Origin: Larix kaempferi
Lineage: Eukaryota > Streptophyta > Pinopsida > Pinales > Pinaceae
Direction of reading: 5' to 3'
NCBI GenBank assembly: GCA_027924585.1
Contig: BSBM01001386.1
Location: 62,001 to 126,000, forward strand
Length of the DNA stretch: 64,000 bases
Part shown: one piece after another, positions 55,861 to 64,000 of the stretch
How positions within the stretch are numbered: position 1 is the first letter of the stretch
Layout: every line of letters starts with the position of its first letter
Program-made: the position numbers and the translations under genes
The notes under the pieces: model-generated
The model's database searches: none
What the model saw: the letters and a program-made list of their open reading frames with translations, nothing else
Told to the model about the DNA's origin: nothing

Positions 55861-56882
55861 TCCTATAGTCCGCATATAAATAATGTGGAGGGTTAAGTGC
55901 TACGTAGGTTAGCATCGTTGATCGGGTGCGAGCGCGAGATCAACGGCTCCCGTTGATCATCGCATGGTCGAGTTGCAAGGAAGAAAGGGGAGTACGCGAT
56001 TGCGATGGGCATTACCGTCGGGCATGTGTCAACTCTAGGAGACGTCACAAGGAGGAAATGCGTGAAGGAAAAGCGTTTCAGGTGCATGGGATGCCTCGAT
56101 GGTGGGGGCAGGGCGCTAGAGATCTATGGTGGAGGTCCATCATCTCAGATCGGAGGGTTTGGGATAGGTGTGCTTTGCCACCACTTAGGTCTCTCAAGAT
56201 CAATGGTGCGGGTTGCAGGGAACGTCAAATCAACGATGATGCGATGATAAAGGTGCACGGATGACAGATGAGGTTGACCCAATCGGAGGAAACATACAGA
56301 GAAGTTAAACATGAAATTTGTCCCGCCGTGGATGCGAACCAAAATTAGATCAATGGTTCCCGATGATGGATGCATCAAGGATTATCCCGCTGGATAGAGG
56401 AAGGAGTGGTTGCGACGAATGGGACCCATTCGACGGATGTCAACATCGAGACCTGTCGCACGGTAGAAGGGTGGTATTGGGAACCACTTATGTGTATGCG
56501 ACACTGCTTTTGTAGACACGTAGTGCCCAATGAACGGTGCAGATCAGCGCGAGAAGAATGATCTGATGGTAGAGAAGAGTTTCCTATCAAATCTATAGTT
56601 AGAAAGGAGATCAGATCCGAAGGTCGAGATCAATACATGGGCGACAGAAGTGGACAGGTGGCGAAGAAGCTCAAAAGATAAAGAAAAAGGGTTTATATAT
56701 ATAAGAGTCGGAGTGGGAAGTTGACATTTGTTCTCAAACCTGTCGAAGTTGGAAGCCTCTTGACATGTGGGTGATGACGAAGGCGATAGGACTTTCGATA
56801 GGGCATGCTCAGGTCTTCCAGTGACAGGTAGGACCTTGTAACCGCCATTCTCTACAAAACTAGGTCTGTTTATAATCATAAA
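55861..56882. other. LTR-like tract with GATCAACGG repeats
   Basis: GC-balanced sequence with diverged copies of GATCAACGGTTCCCG (55938, about 56200, 56349, and reverse near 56476). It includes a perfect 9-bp inverted repeat GATCAACGG-CTC-CCGTTGATC at 55938-55958 and a TATA-like TTTATATATATAAG at 56692-56705. It may be the Tat-4 5' LTR, but I could not find both ends. Confidence 0.4.
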
Positions 56883-57031
56883 ATGGAAGAGGAACAGGTT
56901 TCTACTAGTTCTAGCATTAAAATTGCTTTAGAGGATAGGGATTTCGATGTATATGACACTAGTGTTAGGAACCCCATGCATGAGGTTAAGAAGAGACTGA
57001 GGACCTTGCTCGAGCAGTATTTAGATATACA
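56883..57031 (+). pseudogene. ORF of unknown function cut by an LTR insertion
   Basis: An ATG at 56883 opens MEEEQVSTSSSIKIALEDRD and stays open for 50 codons up to the LTR at 57032; the remaining frame is LTR sequence. The piece looks protein-like (charged, balanced composition) and ends RTLLEQYLDIH. I do not recognise the family. The continuation is not found to the right of the TR-GAG element, so the gene is broken or the right flank was rearranged. Confidence 0.35.
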
Positions 57032-57718
57032 TGTTAGGATATCTCATCATTTAGTTGTGTACTTTGCATGCATGCATCCGCATGCTACCCAGTCATCAAT
57101 ATGGTACCTCCAGCACCTAGTCCTTAGTCTCCCAGCACTCGGGAGATACTTTCCACTCAATTTAATCCCTCCTATCCTATCATGCGCCCAGTTCTCACCT
57201 TCCACTGAAGAATGGCGCCTTTCTCACCTACCAGTCTAGTTACACTTCAGCTATCACTCAGATTTACCTTTGATTGACCCATAACTGATGTTATCACTCC
57301 AATTGACCTCCGATGAGACACGACTGATAGTTCTGAGTGTAGTTAACTCCTCAGGAGCCCTCCACTGAGCCTCCATTCCTAGATTAGTGCCACTTACCAT
57401 CAGTTACACTAATTACACTCAGTTAGATTCAATTAGACTCAGTTTGACACCTATTTGATAGTGACTTGTGCATTGATGACCACCACTGATTGATGATGAG
57501 GAATCCTAGTTGGAGCCAAGCTATGCCATTCAGTTAATTCGAATGACCTCCTTGGTTAATTCAAATTGTTCACTCATTGTGACAGTATTGTATTTTTCAC
57601 CCTTGTTGGGATATTGATCATTGATCCATGTTCTTGCACAGTGAACACCATATTTTCTGAGTTTCATCTATTGTGATTGATTTACTTATTCATTAGATCT
57701 GCTGTGACTAATTTTACA

Positions 57719-57730
57719 TGGTATCAGAGC
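57719..57730 (+). promoter_or_regulatory. Primer-binding site of the TR-GAG element
   Basis: TGGTATCAGAGC, initiator-Met type, directly after the LTR. Confidence 0.9.
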
Positions 57731-58048
57731 CATTACAGGGACATGATCTCTTTTCTACAGGTGTTCTACAAGAAGATTTGAGTGAATTTGCTCAAAAATA
57801 CTGAAGATTTGGCATGCAAAACTGCTTATGCATTCGCTAATGATGAATTTTTCTCTCCAATCCCACTCCAGAAGCTTGAGTTTTCCACATAATTCTTGGA
57901 TATGATACATTGGATCTTAAAGCTTGCTTGATCTCCAATCCTAGTTGTGATGCAACTCTAAAAGGGTGGATTGTTCAACCTTATGGTTATTGTTTGTGTG
58001 TGATTTGCAGGTTTCTTACTTCCTCCATTTGCATTCGCTAATGCAGAG

Positions 58049-59083
58049 ATGGAGACTTCTTCTTCACAAAATATTCTTACTCCATTCAACTATGATGAAT
58101 GGAAACAAAAGATGATTGCATTCTTCAAGAGACAAAGTCTTTTTGATATGTGCATTGGTAATACAAGATATTTTGATTCCGATGAAGAAGAGAATGATTG
58201 GCTCAATGATTGTGACAGAGCATTTGGAGCTATATGTCTTGCTATGTCTCCTTGTATGCGCTACCTCAATAATACTGCTGAAAATCCAAGTGATCTATGG
58301 GTCCAACTTGATAGAGAGTTTGGAAAGCAAGAAGAAGAGGATCATGCTAGCGTTTTGGAGAACAAGCCCAGTGAGATCTCCTTATGTGCTCTCTCCGATT
58401 ATGTCTTGGCCTCATCCATTGTTCAAGATGAAGAAGAAAATGTATATTCAACACTCATTCTCTCAAAGTCTTCTATTTCGAATTCTGAGCAAGATAAACC
58501 AGCTCATACTCTAGATTCTGAAGAGGTTCTTGAATCCTGTGTTTCACATGAGTTTGTCAGCATGCAGAATAATGATCTACTTGATTTTTTTGAGGTAAAA
58601 TATGATTTTGGAGGTGAAGAATTCGTCCACCTTGATTGCATGCCTCCTATAAAATTTTGTTATATCATTTGCACAGTTTCTCAGAGTTTTATTGAAGATC
58701 CAGAGCACTACCATTCGCTTGAGTTCAACTCTCATGCAATTTTTGCTGATTTTGGTTTTGATCTCACCCCTATTGGTTCAAAGGAGATCTCAAGAAACCA
58801 TTTGTCAAATATTGGAGCTGATTTAGCTTCCACTTACAAGAAGTTCAAGTTTCAAGATCTATTTGATCCGATTGGAGCTATTCCTACTTCACTTGGTTCG
58901 AATCACAGGTTCCAGGATCATCCTCATATTTTCATATTTGTTCTCACCTTTTTTGGTATGAAGAGCAAGTTCATAAAGTCTCCACATTCGCTTGCATCCA
59001 CTGATGGAGAATTCAAGCACATGTTTTTGGAGCATGATCCATTTACTCCCAAGAGTAATATACCTCCAGACATATCTACTTGA
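58049..59083 (+). CDS. Copia Gag-like protein, 344 aa, uninterrupted
   Basis: ATG 58049 starts METSSSQNILTPFNYDEWKQ, followed by KMIAFFKRQSLF, DCDRAFGAICLAMSPCMRYL and SDLWVQLDREFGKQEEE. This is the N-terminal half of plant Copia Gag (UBN2/DUF4219-type; NYxxWKxKM, then DExAxGLIxLSIS, then WxxLexxFGKxDE). After about residue 110 the sequence no longer follows Gag. It becomes a Ser/Glu/Asp-rich region (CALSDYVLASSIVQDEEE) and an unfamiliar C-terminal half with Phe/Asp/Ser-rich segments. There is no zinc knuckle, protease or other pol domain. The ORF is open for 344 codons while all other element proteins here are broken. Possible roles, by analogy only, are packaging its own RNA or interfering with helper particles. 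Confidence 0.82.
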   Translation: METSSSQNILTPFNYDEWKQKMIAFFKRQSLFDMCIGNTRYFDSDEEENDWLNDCDRAFGAICLAMSPCMRYLNNTAENPSDLWVQLDREFGKQEEEDHASVLENKPSEISLCALSDYVLASSIVQDEEENVYSTLILSKSSISNSEQDKPAHTLDSEEVLESCVSHEFVSMQNNDLLDFFEVKYDFGGEEFVHLDCMPPIKFCYIICTVSQSFIEDPEHYHSLEFNSHAIFADFGFDLTPIGSKEISRNHLSNIGADLASTYKKFKFQDLFDPIGAIPTSLGSNHRFQDHPHIFIFVLTFFGMKSKFIKSPHSLASTDGEFKHMFLEHDPFTPKSNIPPDIST

Positions 59084-59277
59084 GTTTGGAGCAGTTAAAT
59101 CTTTTGGTGTGTTACAGTCCATTTTGAGGGGGGGTTTTTCCCATGAGGTTTTCTCCATTTCCTCGGTTCATGGATTGTTCTTTATTTGGATTATTATAAT
59201 ATTGGGGTGACCTTTGGTCTCAGTTACCAGGGCCCTATCATTTATTTTTTACATCATAGTATAGCTTGAGGGGGGGG

Positions 59278-59960
59278 TGTTAGGATATCTCATCATTCAG
59301 TTGTGTACTTTGCATGCACTTTGCATGCATTGCATGCATCCGCATGCTGCCCAGTCATCAGTATGGTACCTCCAACACCTAGTCCTTAGTCTCCCAACAC
59401 TCGGGAGCTACTTTCCACTCAGTTTAATCCCTCCTAGCCTGTCATGCGCCCAGTTCTCACCTTCCACTGAAGAAGGGAGCCTTTCTCACCTACCAGTCCA
59501 GTTACACTTCAGTTATCACTCAAATTTACCTTTGATTGACCCATAACTGATGTTATCACTCCAATTGACCTCCGATGAGACATGCCTAATAGTTCTGAGT
59601 GCAGTTAACTCCTCATGCGCCCTCCACTGATCCTCCATTCCTAGATTAGTGCCACTTACCATCAGTTACACTTATTACACTCAGTTAGACTCAGTTTGAC
59701 ACCTGTTTGACAGTGACTTGTGCATTGATGACCACCACTGATTGATGATGAGGACTCCTAGTTGGATCCAAGCTATGCCATTCAGTTAATTCGAATGACC
59801 TCATTGGTTCATTCGAATTGCTCACTCATTGTGACAGTATTGTATTGTATTTTTCACCCTTATTGGGATATTGAGCACTGATGCATGTTCTTGCACAGTT
59901 AACACCATATTTTCTGAGTTTCATCTATTGTGATTGATTTACTTGTTCATTAGATTTGCT
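59278..59960 (+). repeat. Right LTR of the TR-GAG element, 3' end missing
   Basis: Matches 57032-57703 but stops at TTCATTAGATTTGCT. The final GTGACTAATTTTACA of the left LTR is absent, replaced by sequence duplicated from 56472. An extra CTTTGCATGCATTG near 59318 is a small local duplication. Confidence 0.88.
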
Positions 59961-60165
59961 ATTATTGGGAACCACTTATGTGTATGTGACATTGCTTTCG
60001 TAGACACGTGGTTCCCAATGAACGGTGCACATCAGCGCGGGAAGAATGATCCGATGGTAGAGAAGAATTGGTTGTCAAATCTATAGTTAGAAAAGAGATC
60101 AGATCTGAAGCTCAAGATCAATACACAGGCAATCGACAGGCGACATAAGTGGACAGGTGGTGAAG
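59961..60165. repeat. Second copy of 56472-56662, with 12-bp inverted repeat
   Basis: TTGGGAACCACTTATGTGTA, GAACGGTGCACATCAGCGCG and CTATAGTTAGAAA follow the order seen at 56472-56662. This copy keeps a perfect inverted repeat ATTGGGAACCAC (59964-59975) and GTGGTTCCCAAT (60008-60019); the right arm is decayed in the other copy. It is cut by Copia-3 at 60166. Confidence 0.85.
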
Positions 60166-60782
60166 TGTTGATGTATATGTAACTTTGGAATGTATTTCAT
60201 CTATGTATTTCATATATATTTATTGTACCCTTATTAGAGATGTGTTATTCCTCTATAAGGAAGTGTCATCATGTGGATTGACAAGTGTCGCAAGTGTGTG
60301 TACTTGCCGATGGGTTATTAGAACACCATGTGTGGGGCGGCCCTGAAATATATATATTATAATATGGATGTACCTAGCTAGACAAGTCGGCCCCATAAGG
60401 TCACTGGGAAAACAAGTTAGTATAAATAGAGATCAAGTGATCTCTATTCAGATCATTCGAAAAAGTACATCTCTCTCACTCAGAAAGTGGCGCACTAGTG
60501 AGGAGGAGGATCATTTGCTACTAGGAGACTATCTCAGTGTATTTTGGTTGTACTTTGGTTGATCCATTTCTCTCTCTATCTCTGAGGAAGTTGTGGGGTT
60601 TTTCACCTTAGGGTTTTCCCCACGGAAACTCTGTGTCTCTTGTCTCTCATGATTTTGATTCTTGTGATGCTTGTCATGCTTATTGTGATTGTCATGCATT
60701 GATATACTGTATATGTTATTCTCTCAGTGAAGATCCTAGAGTATTGTGAATTAATGCTCAAAATTTAACATGGTATCAGAGC

Positions 60783-61343
60783 TAACTTGAGAAGAAGACA
60801 TTTTGCAGTGACGAAAACTTGAGTTTCTTATTTATTGGGTTTCTCTCCACAGATTTTGGAAAAGCAGTATAGTAGATTGACTCTACTCATCAAGGCGCAT
60901 CTATCTGTCCAATCAGAATTCAATTTCAAGCATTTTCATATTTGGCCCTAAAAATTAGGGTTTCCACAAAAATAGGAATTTCTGAAATCTGAAGACATAG
61001 CTGGAAGCGCCTTGCAAAAATCAAAGTTTAGAGCTTTGGATCGAGATTTTTGGTTGGGTAGATCTCCGGTAAACTCAAACCCTAATCTAGGGCTCTCCCT
61101 AGTGAACCTGGGAGGACAAAAAGGCAAATCGAAGGGTAAAACTTTGCTGATCTCAAATTTTGAATGCACCAGGCGGATCAGCTCATCAAAGCGCATCTTT
61201 CTATCCTTTCAGAAAATTGAAATTCACATTTTGAATTTTTAGGGTTTTTTCGACAAACCCTAATCCGGGACCAGATCCAATTTTCATCATTTCAAGTGGT
61301 AAGATCTAAATATTTTCTATTTCGATTTGAAGTACTCTTTAAG
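60783..61343 (+). other. Copia-3 leader
   Basis: Noncoding, aligned along its length with the Copia-1 leader (for example CGCATCTTTCTATCCTTTCA at 61191 and 13583). No gene seen. Confidence 0.75.
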
Positions 61344-63123
61344 ATGTCTCACCACACCAAGCTTGAGGATAAGCTTGAAGGGGATGATAACTTCTGAGCT
61401 TGGAAGTATAGGATTGGGTTAATCCTGGAAGAGAATGAGTTGGACTCATATATAAAAGAAGACATCCCTATCCCAGAGGATGAAGAGGCCAAGGTATTTC
61501 ATAAGAAGAACTTGGTCAAGGAAAAGAGAATCATTGCTGATTCTATCAAAGACCATCTCATACCCCATTTGTCTTCTCTAAAGACACCCAAGGAGATGTT
61601 TGACTCTTTGACCAAGCTATTTGAAGGGAAGAACATAAATCAGAAGATGACTCTACGGAATCAATTGAAAGGGGTCAAGATGTTGAATGGAGAAACCATT
61701 CAATCTTACTTCTCCAAGGTCTCTCAGATCAAGGAGTGACTTGAAGCTGTGGATGAAGTAGTGGACAATGGTGAAGTTGTTATGACCACTCTGAATGGCC
61801 TACCTAGGTCATGGGACTCCTTTATTCAAGGAATCTGTGCAAGAAAGAAATTGATCTCTTTCAGTAAACTATGGGAGGAATGCTCTCAAGAAGAAGCTAG
61901 ACTTGTAGCTCATGAGGAAAAGATGGGAGGTGAAGATCAAGCTCTCGCAACTCACACCAAAAGAAGCAAGCCCGAGAAGGAGCACTCTCGCTACAAAAGA
62001 TCCTATCAAAAGAATAAGAAGGATCTAAGATGCTTCACATGCAATGAGAAGGGTCACTTTGCTTCAGATTGTCCCAAGAACAGAAGGGATAATAACAACA
62101 ACTTCAGAAAGAAGAAGAAGGGAAACAAAAGAAAGTTCCATGCTCATGCTGCCGAGGATGATGAACCTCCAAAGAAGAAGGCTAGGGCAGCAAGTGATGA
62201 TGACTCATCAAGTGAAGAAGAGTATGTTCTAATCTCTTCTCTCACAGGTACTATCTCACATGGCTGTAATGATTGGTTGATTGATAGTGGGGCTTCCAAA
62301 CACATGACTGGGTTTAGGGAATCTTTTGTGAATCTATCTGAACATGAATCACCCCATAAGGTGAAACTTGGGGTGATTATCAATCCCCAATCAAAGGAAG
62401 TGGTGAAGCCTCCTACAACCTAGATTCTGGAAAATATTTGAAGATAAAAGAAATCCTTTATGTACCTGGGCTCAAGAAGAACTTACTCTCCATCTTTGCA
62501 TTGGATGCAAAAGGTATGAGGGTTGCATTTGTGGATGGCCAAGTCCTAATGTGGCCGAAGGGAAAGACCATAGATGATGCAGTAGTGTTTGGAGAGCAAG
62601 AGGGAGGATTGTATAAATTGAAGGGACAACCTGAACATGCCATGGTGCATGAATCCATGGAGACAAGTGAACTTTGGCATAGAAGACTTGCTCATATGCA
62701 CTATAGGGCACTTCCAATTGCAAGCAAGGCTGTAGAAGGTCTTCCTGAAATCAAGACCAAACATGAAGGTGTTTGCAAAGGATGTGCAAAAGGTAAGAAC
62801 ATTAAGAAGGCTTTCCCAAGTAGTGAAAGCAAGGCCAAGGATATCCTGGAAATCATCCACTCAGATGTATGTGGTCCTATGTCATCCAGTTCTCTTAGTG
62901 GGTATGTTTACTATGTCTCATTTATTGATGACTTCTCCAGGAAGACTTGGGTATACTTCTTGAAGAACAAAGATGAGGTCTTTGATAAGTTCAAGGAATT
63001 CAAAACCTTGATGGAGAATCAAACTGACAAGAAGATCAAAACATTCAGATCCGACAATGGTGGAGAATTCACCTCAGGTGACTTCAAGAAGCTTTGTAGT
63101 GATTCAGGGATTAAGAGAGAGTT
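61344..63123 (+). pseudogene. gag-pol: Copia-3 gag-protease-integrase (truncated)
   Basis: ATG 61344 opens MSHHTKLEDKLEGDDNF, then TGA 61395-61397 replaces an Arg codon present in Copia-1; a further TGA is at 61737-61739. The zinc knuckle CFTCNEKGHFASDC is near 62030, the protease motif DSGASKHM is intact near 62285, and a frameshift lies near 62360. Integrase has an intact HHCC finger (HRRLAHMH ... CKGCAKGK) and the first two acidic residues in HSDVCGPM and RSDNGGEF. The third (Glu) lies beyond the break at 63123. It is better preserved than Copia-1. Confidence 0.92.
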
Positions 63124-64000
63124 GGCGCGGCGACCCATTGGGGGCTGGGTCTTCAGCTTCCCAGTGGCGGTGGCGGTAGCGCTTGTTCAGAGATGCTGGT
63201 CCGGGGCGTGGTGATTTCGGCGAAGATGTTGGCGGCTGCGAGGGCAGTAGAGCAAGGGTTCCTGTACTCCTTGCTGCTGGTATTCTTGCACAAGATGCAG
63301 TGCGACGGTTTCCAATACCCTGGTTCGTCAAGATAGGCGGTCAACTGCGTCGGTGGCAGCCGCCATGGTTTTCGGCGTCCGGGGGTGTATCTTCACAGCC
63401 GCTAGTGGCATGGTTTTCATATCAAGGATTCTGGGAGGGTTTTATTTTTTTTTCTATGGCAATTTCTTGCTGTTCTGTGCCTTTCATGGTGGACGGGATT
63501 TTAGGTTTTCTTGTTTTATATGGAAGCTGGAAAGATCGAAGCAGTTTTCCTGTATTTTCTATGTTGTCGGATCTATGCGGGCTGTATGGACAGCAATCTT
63601 CCTCATGATTTTGTATGGGACTTGCGGCGGTGATTCTTTGCCGTTCTGTGGCAAGGCGGCGGCCAATACGACGGCTATTGCTTGTCCTGCCAGCGTGTGG
63701 CGGTGGCGCAGACCGTGGTTGGTCGTGGGTTCGAAATCGACAGAGGTACTCTGAGCATTCCTGATCCAGACATGATATTGGGGATGGCTCGTCTTTTTTA
63801 CAAAAAGATGGGCGTGGGGATCTCCCTCTCCTCGGCATTGGATGTGATCTGTGCTGCAGATGTATCTTCCATCCAATAATGAAGACGAAGAGTCTTTGCC
63901 TGTCGTGGACGCGTTTCTTGGAATTGTGAGTTCAAGGTTCGGCGTTAGGATGGAGCCATGACTGGACTGATATTTGGAGGGAGGGCGGCGCTTTTCGTGG
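63124..64000. other. GC-rich segment interrupting Copia-3 integrase
   Basis: Composition changes sharply at GAGAGAGTTG|GCGCGGCGACCC. The segment is rich in GGCGGTGGC-type words, unlike anything else here. Overlapping ORFs of 65-141 codons occur on both strands, none recognised. A GC-rich beginning fits the 5' end of a plant LINE, a captured gene fragment, or another LTR element; the window ends before this can be settled. Confidence 0.4.

Larger units (their letters stand above)
57032..59960 (+). mobile_element. TR-GAG-type non-autonomous LTR element
   Basis: The left LTR 57032-57718 (TGTTAGG...TTTTACA, 687 bases) is followed by primer site TGGTATCAGAGC (57719-57730). The right LTR (59278-59960) starts TGTTAGG after a run of Gs (59270-59277) and lacks the last 15 bases. 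Between them only a Gag-like ORF is present. The total of 2.9 kb with a lone Gag ORF fits the class known as terminal-repeat retrotransposons with GAG (TR-GAG). Left flank ATACA; no matching right duplication because the right end is lost. Confidence 0.88.
60166..63123 (+). mobile_element. Copia-3, 5' part of a Copia element close to Copia-1
   Basis: LTR 60166-60770 (605 bases, TGTTGATG...TTAACA) with TATA box TATAAATAG at 60421-60429, primer site TGGTATCAGAGC 60771-60782, a leader shared with Copia-1, and gag to mid-integrase. It ends abruptly at 63123 where similarity to Copia-1 stops. Confidence 0.92.

Noticed and set aside
1-64000. tRNA, rRNA or ordinary host genes
   Set aside because: Looked for tRNA-like and gene-like signals by eye; none stood out. 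A tRNAscan or translated search was not possible here.

Overview
This window is a stack of nested LTR retrotransposons from a large, repeat-rich plant nuclear genome. Every recognisable protein is a plant Ty1/Copia, Ty3/Gypsy or plant-mobile-domain (PMD) protein. Primer-binding sites match plant initiator-Met tRNA (TGGTATCAGAGC) or the TGGCGAC type used by Tat/Ogre-like elements. The LTRs are long (0.6 to 4.4 kb), and no ordinary host gene, rRNA or tRNA gene was found. A conifer or other gymnosperm is my best guess, but that is inference from style only. Element labels used below are mine.

Layout. 1-1885: Tat-1, an LTR, primer site and leader with hairpins. 1889-7017: Tat-2 remnant, with an RNase H fragment, an array of covarying hairpins, an antisense PMD pseudogene with one clear intron, and a long 3' noncoding tract ending in a polypurine tract. 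7018 to about 8350: Tat-2 3' LTR (end unresolved). About 8350-11084: Tat-3 on the minus strand, leader, primer site and LTR. 11085-12556 plus 19518-19674: end of an LTR (Chromo-G) split by Copia-1 (12557-19517, complete but decayed).

19675-48391: Chromo-A on the minus strand, a chromodomain Gypsy with 4.4 kb LTRs. Its zinc-knuckle region is split by the complete Chromo-B (25864-35273, target duplication CACAT). Its 5' LTR is split by Copia-2 (40430-47875), which has lost gag-pol and instead carries about 3 kb of tandem arrays.

48712 to about 56880: Tat-4 on the minus strand keeps an LTR, a long 3' noncoding tract and a gag-protease region, but has lost RT and integrase. 57032-59960: a 2.9 kb element with LTRs and a single intact 344-aa Gag-like ORF (TR-GAG type). 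60166-63123: Copia-3, cut off inside integrase by a GC-rich segment running to the window end.

My hand counts of LTR-pair differences give Copia-2 about 9/604, Chromo-B about 37/1718 and Copia-1 about 42/592. The element without enzymes is therefore among the most recent arrivals. Copia-1, -2 and -3 share a 5' leader and an LTR R/U5 block, so Copia-2 was probably moved in trans by relatives of Copia-1/-3.

The most unusual signal is that several unrelated elements carry arrays of short inverted repeats in noncoding parts, just after the primer site or between pol and the 3' LTR. In some arrays the stem or loop sequence varies while pairing is kept. I found these by eye; no folding or database search was run.
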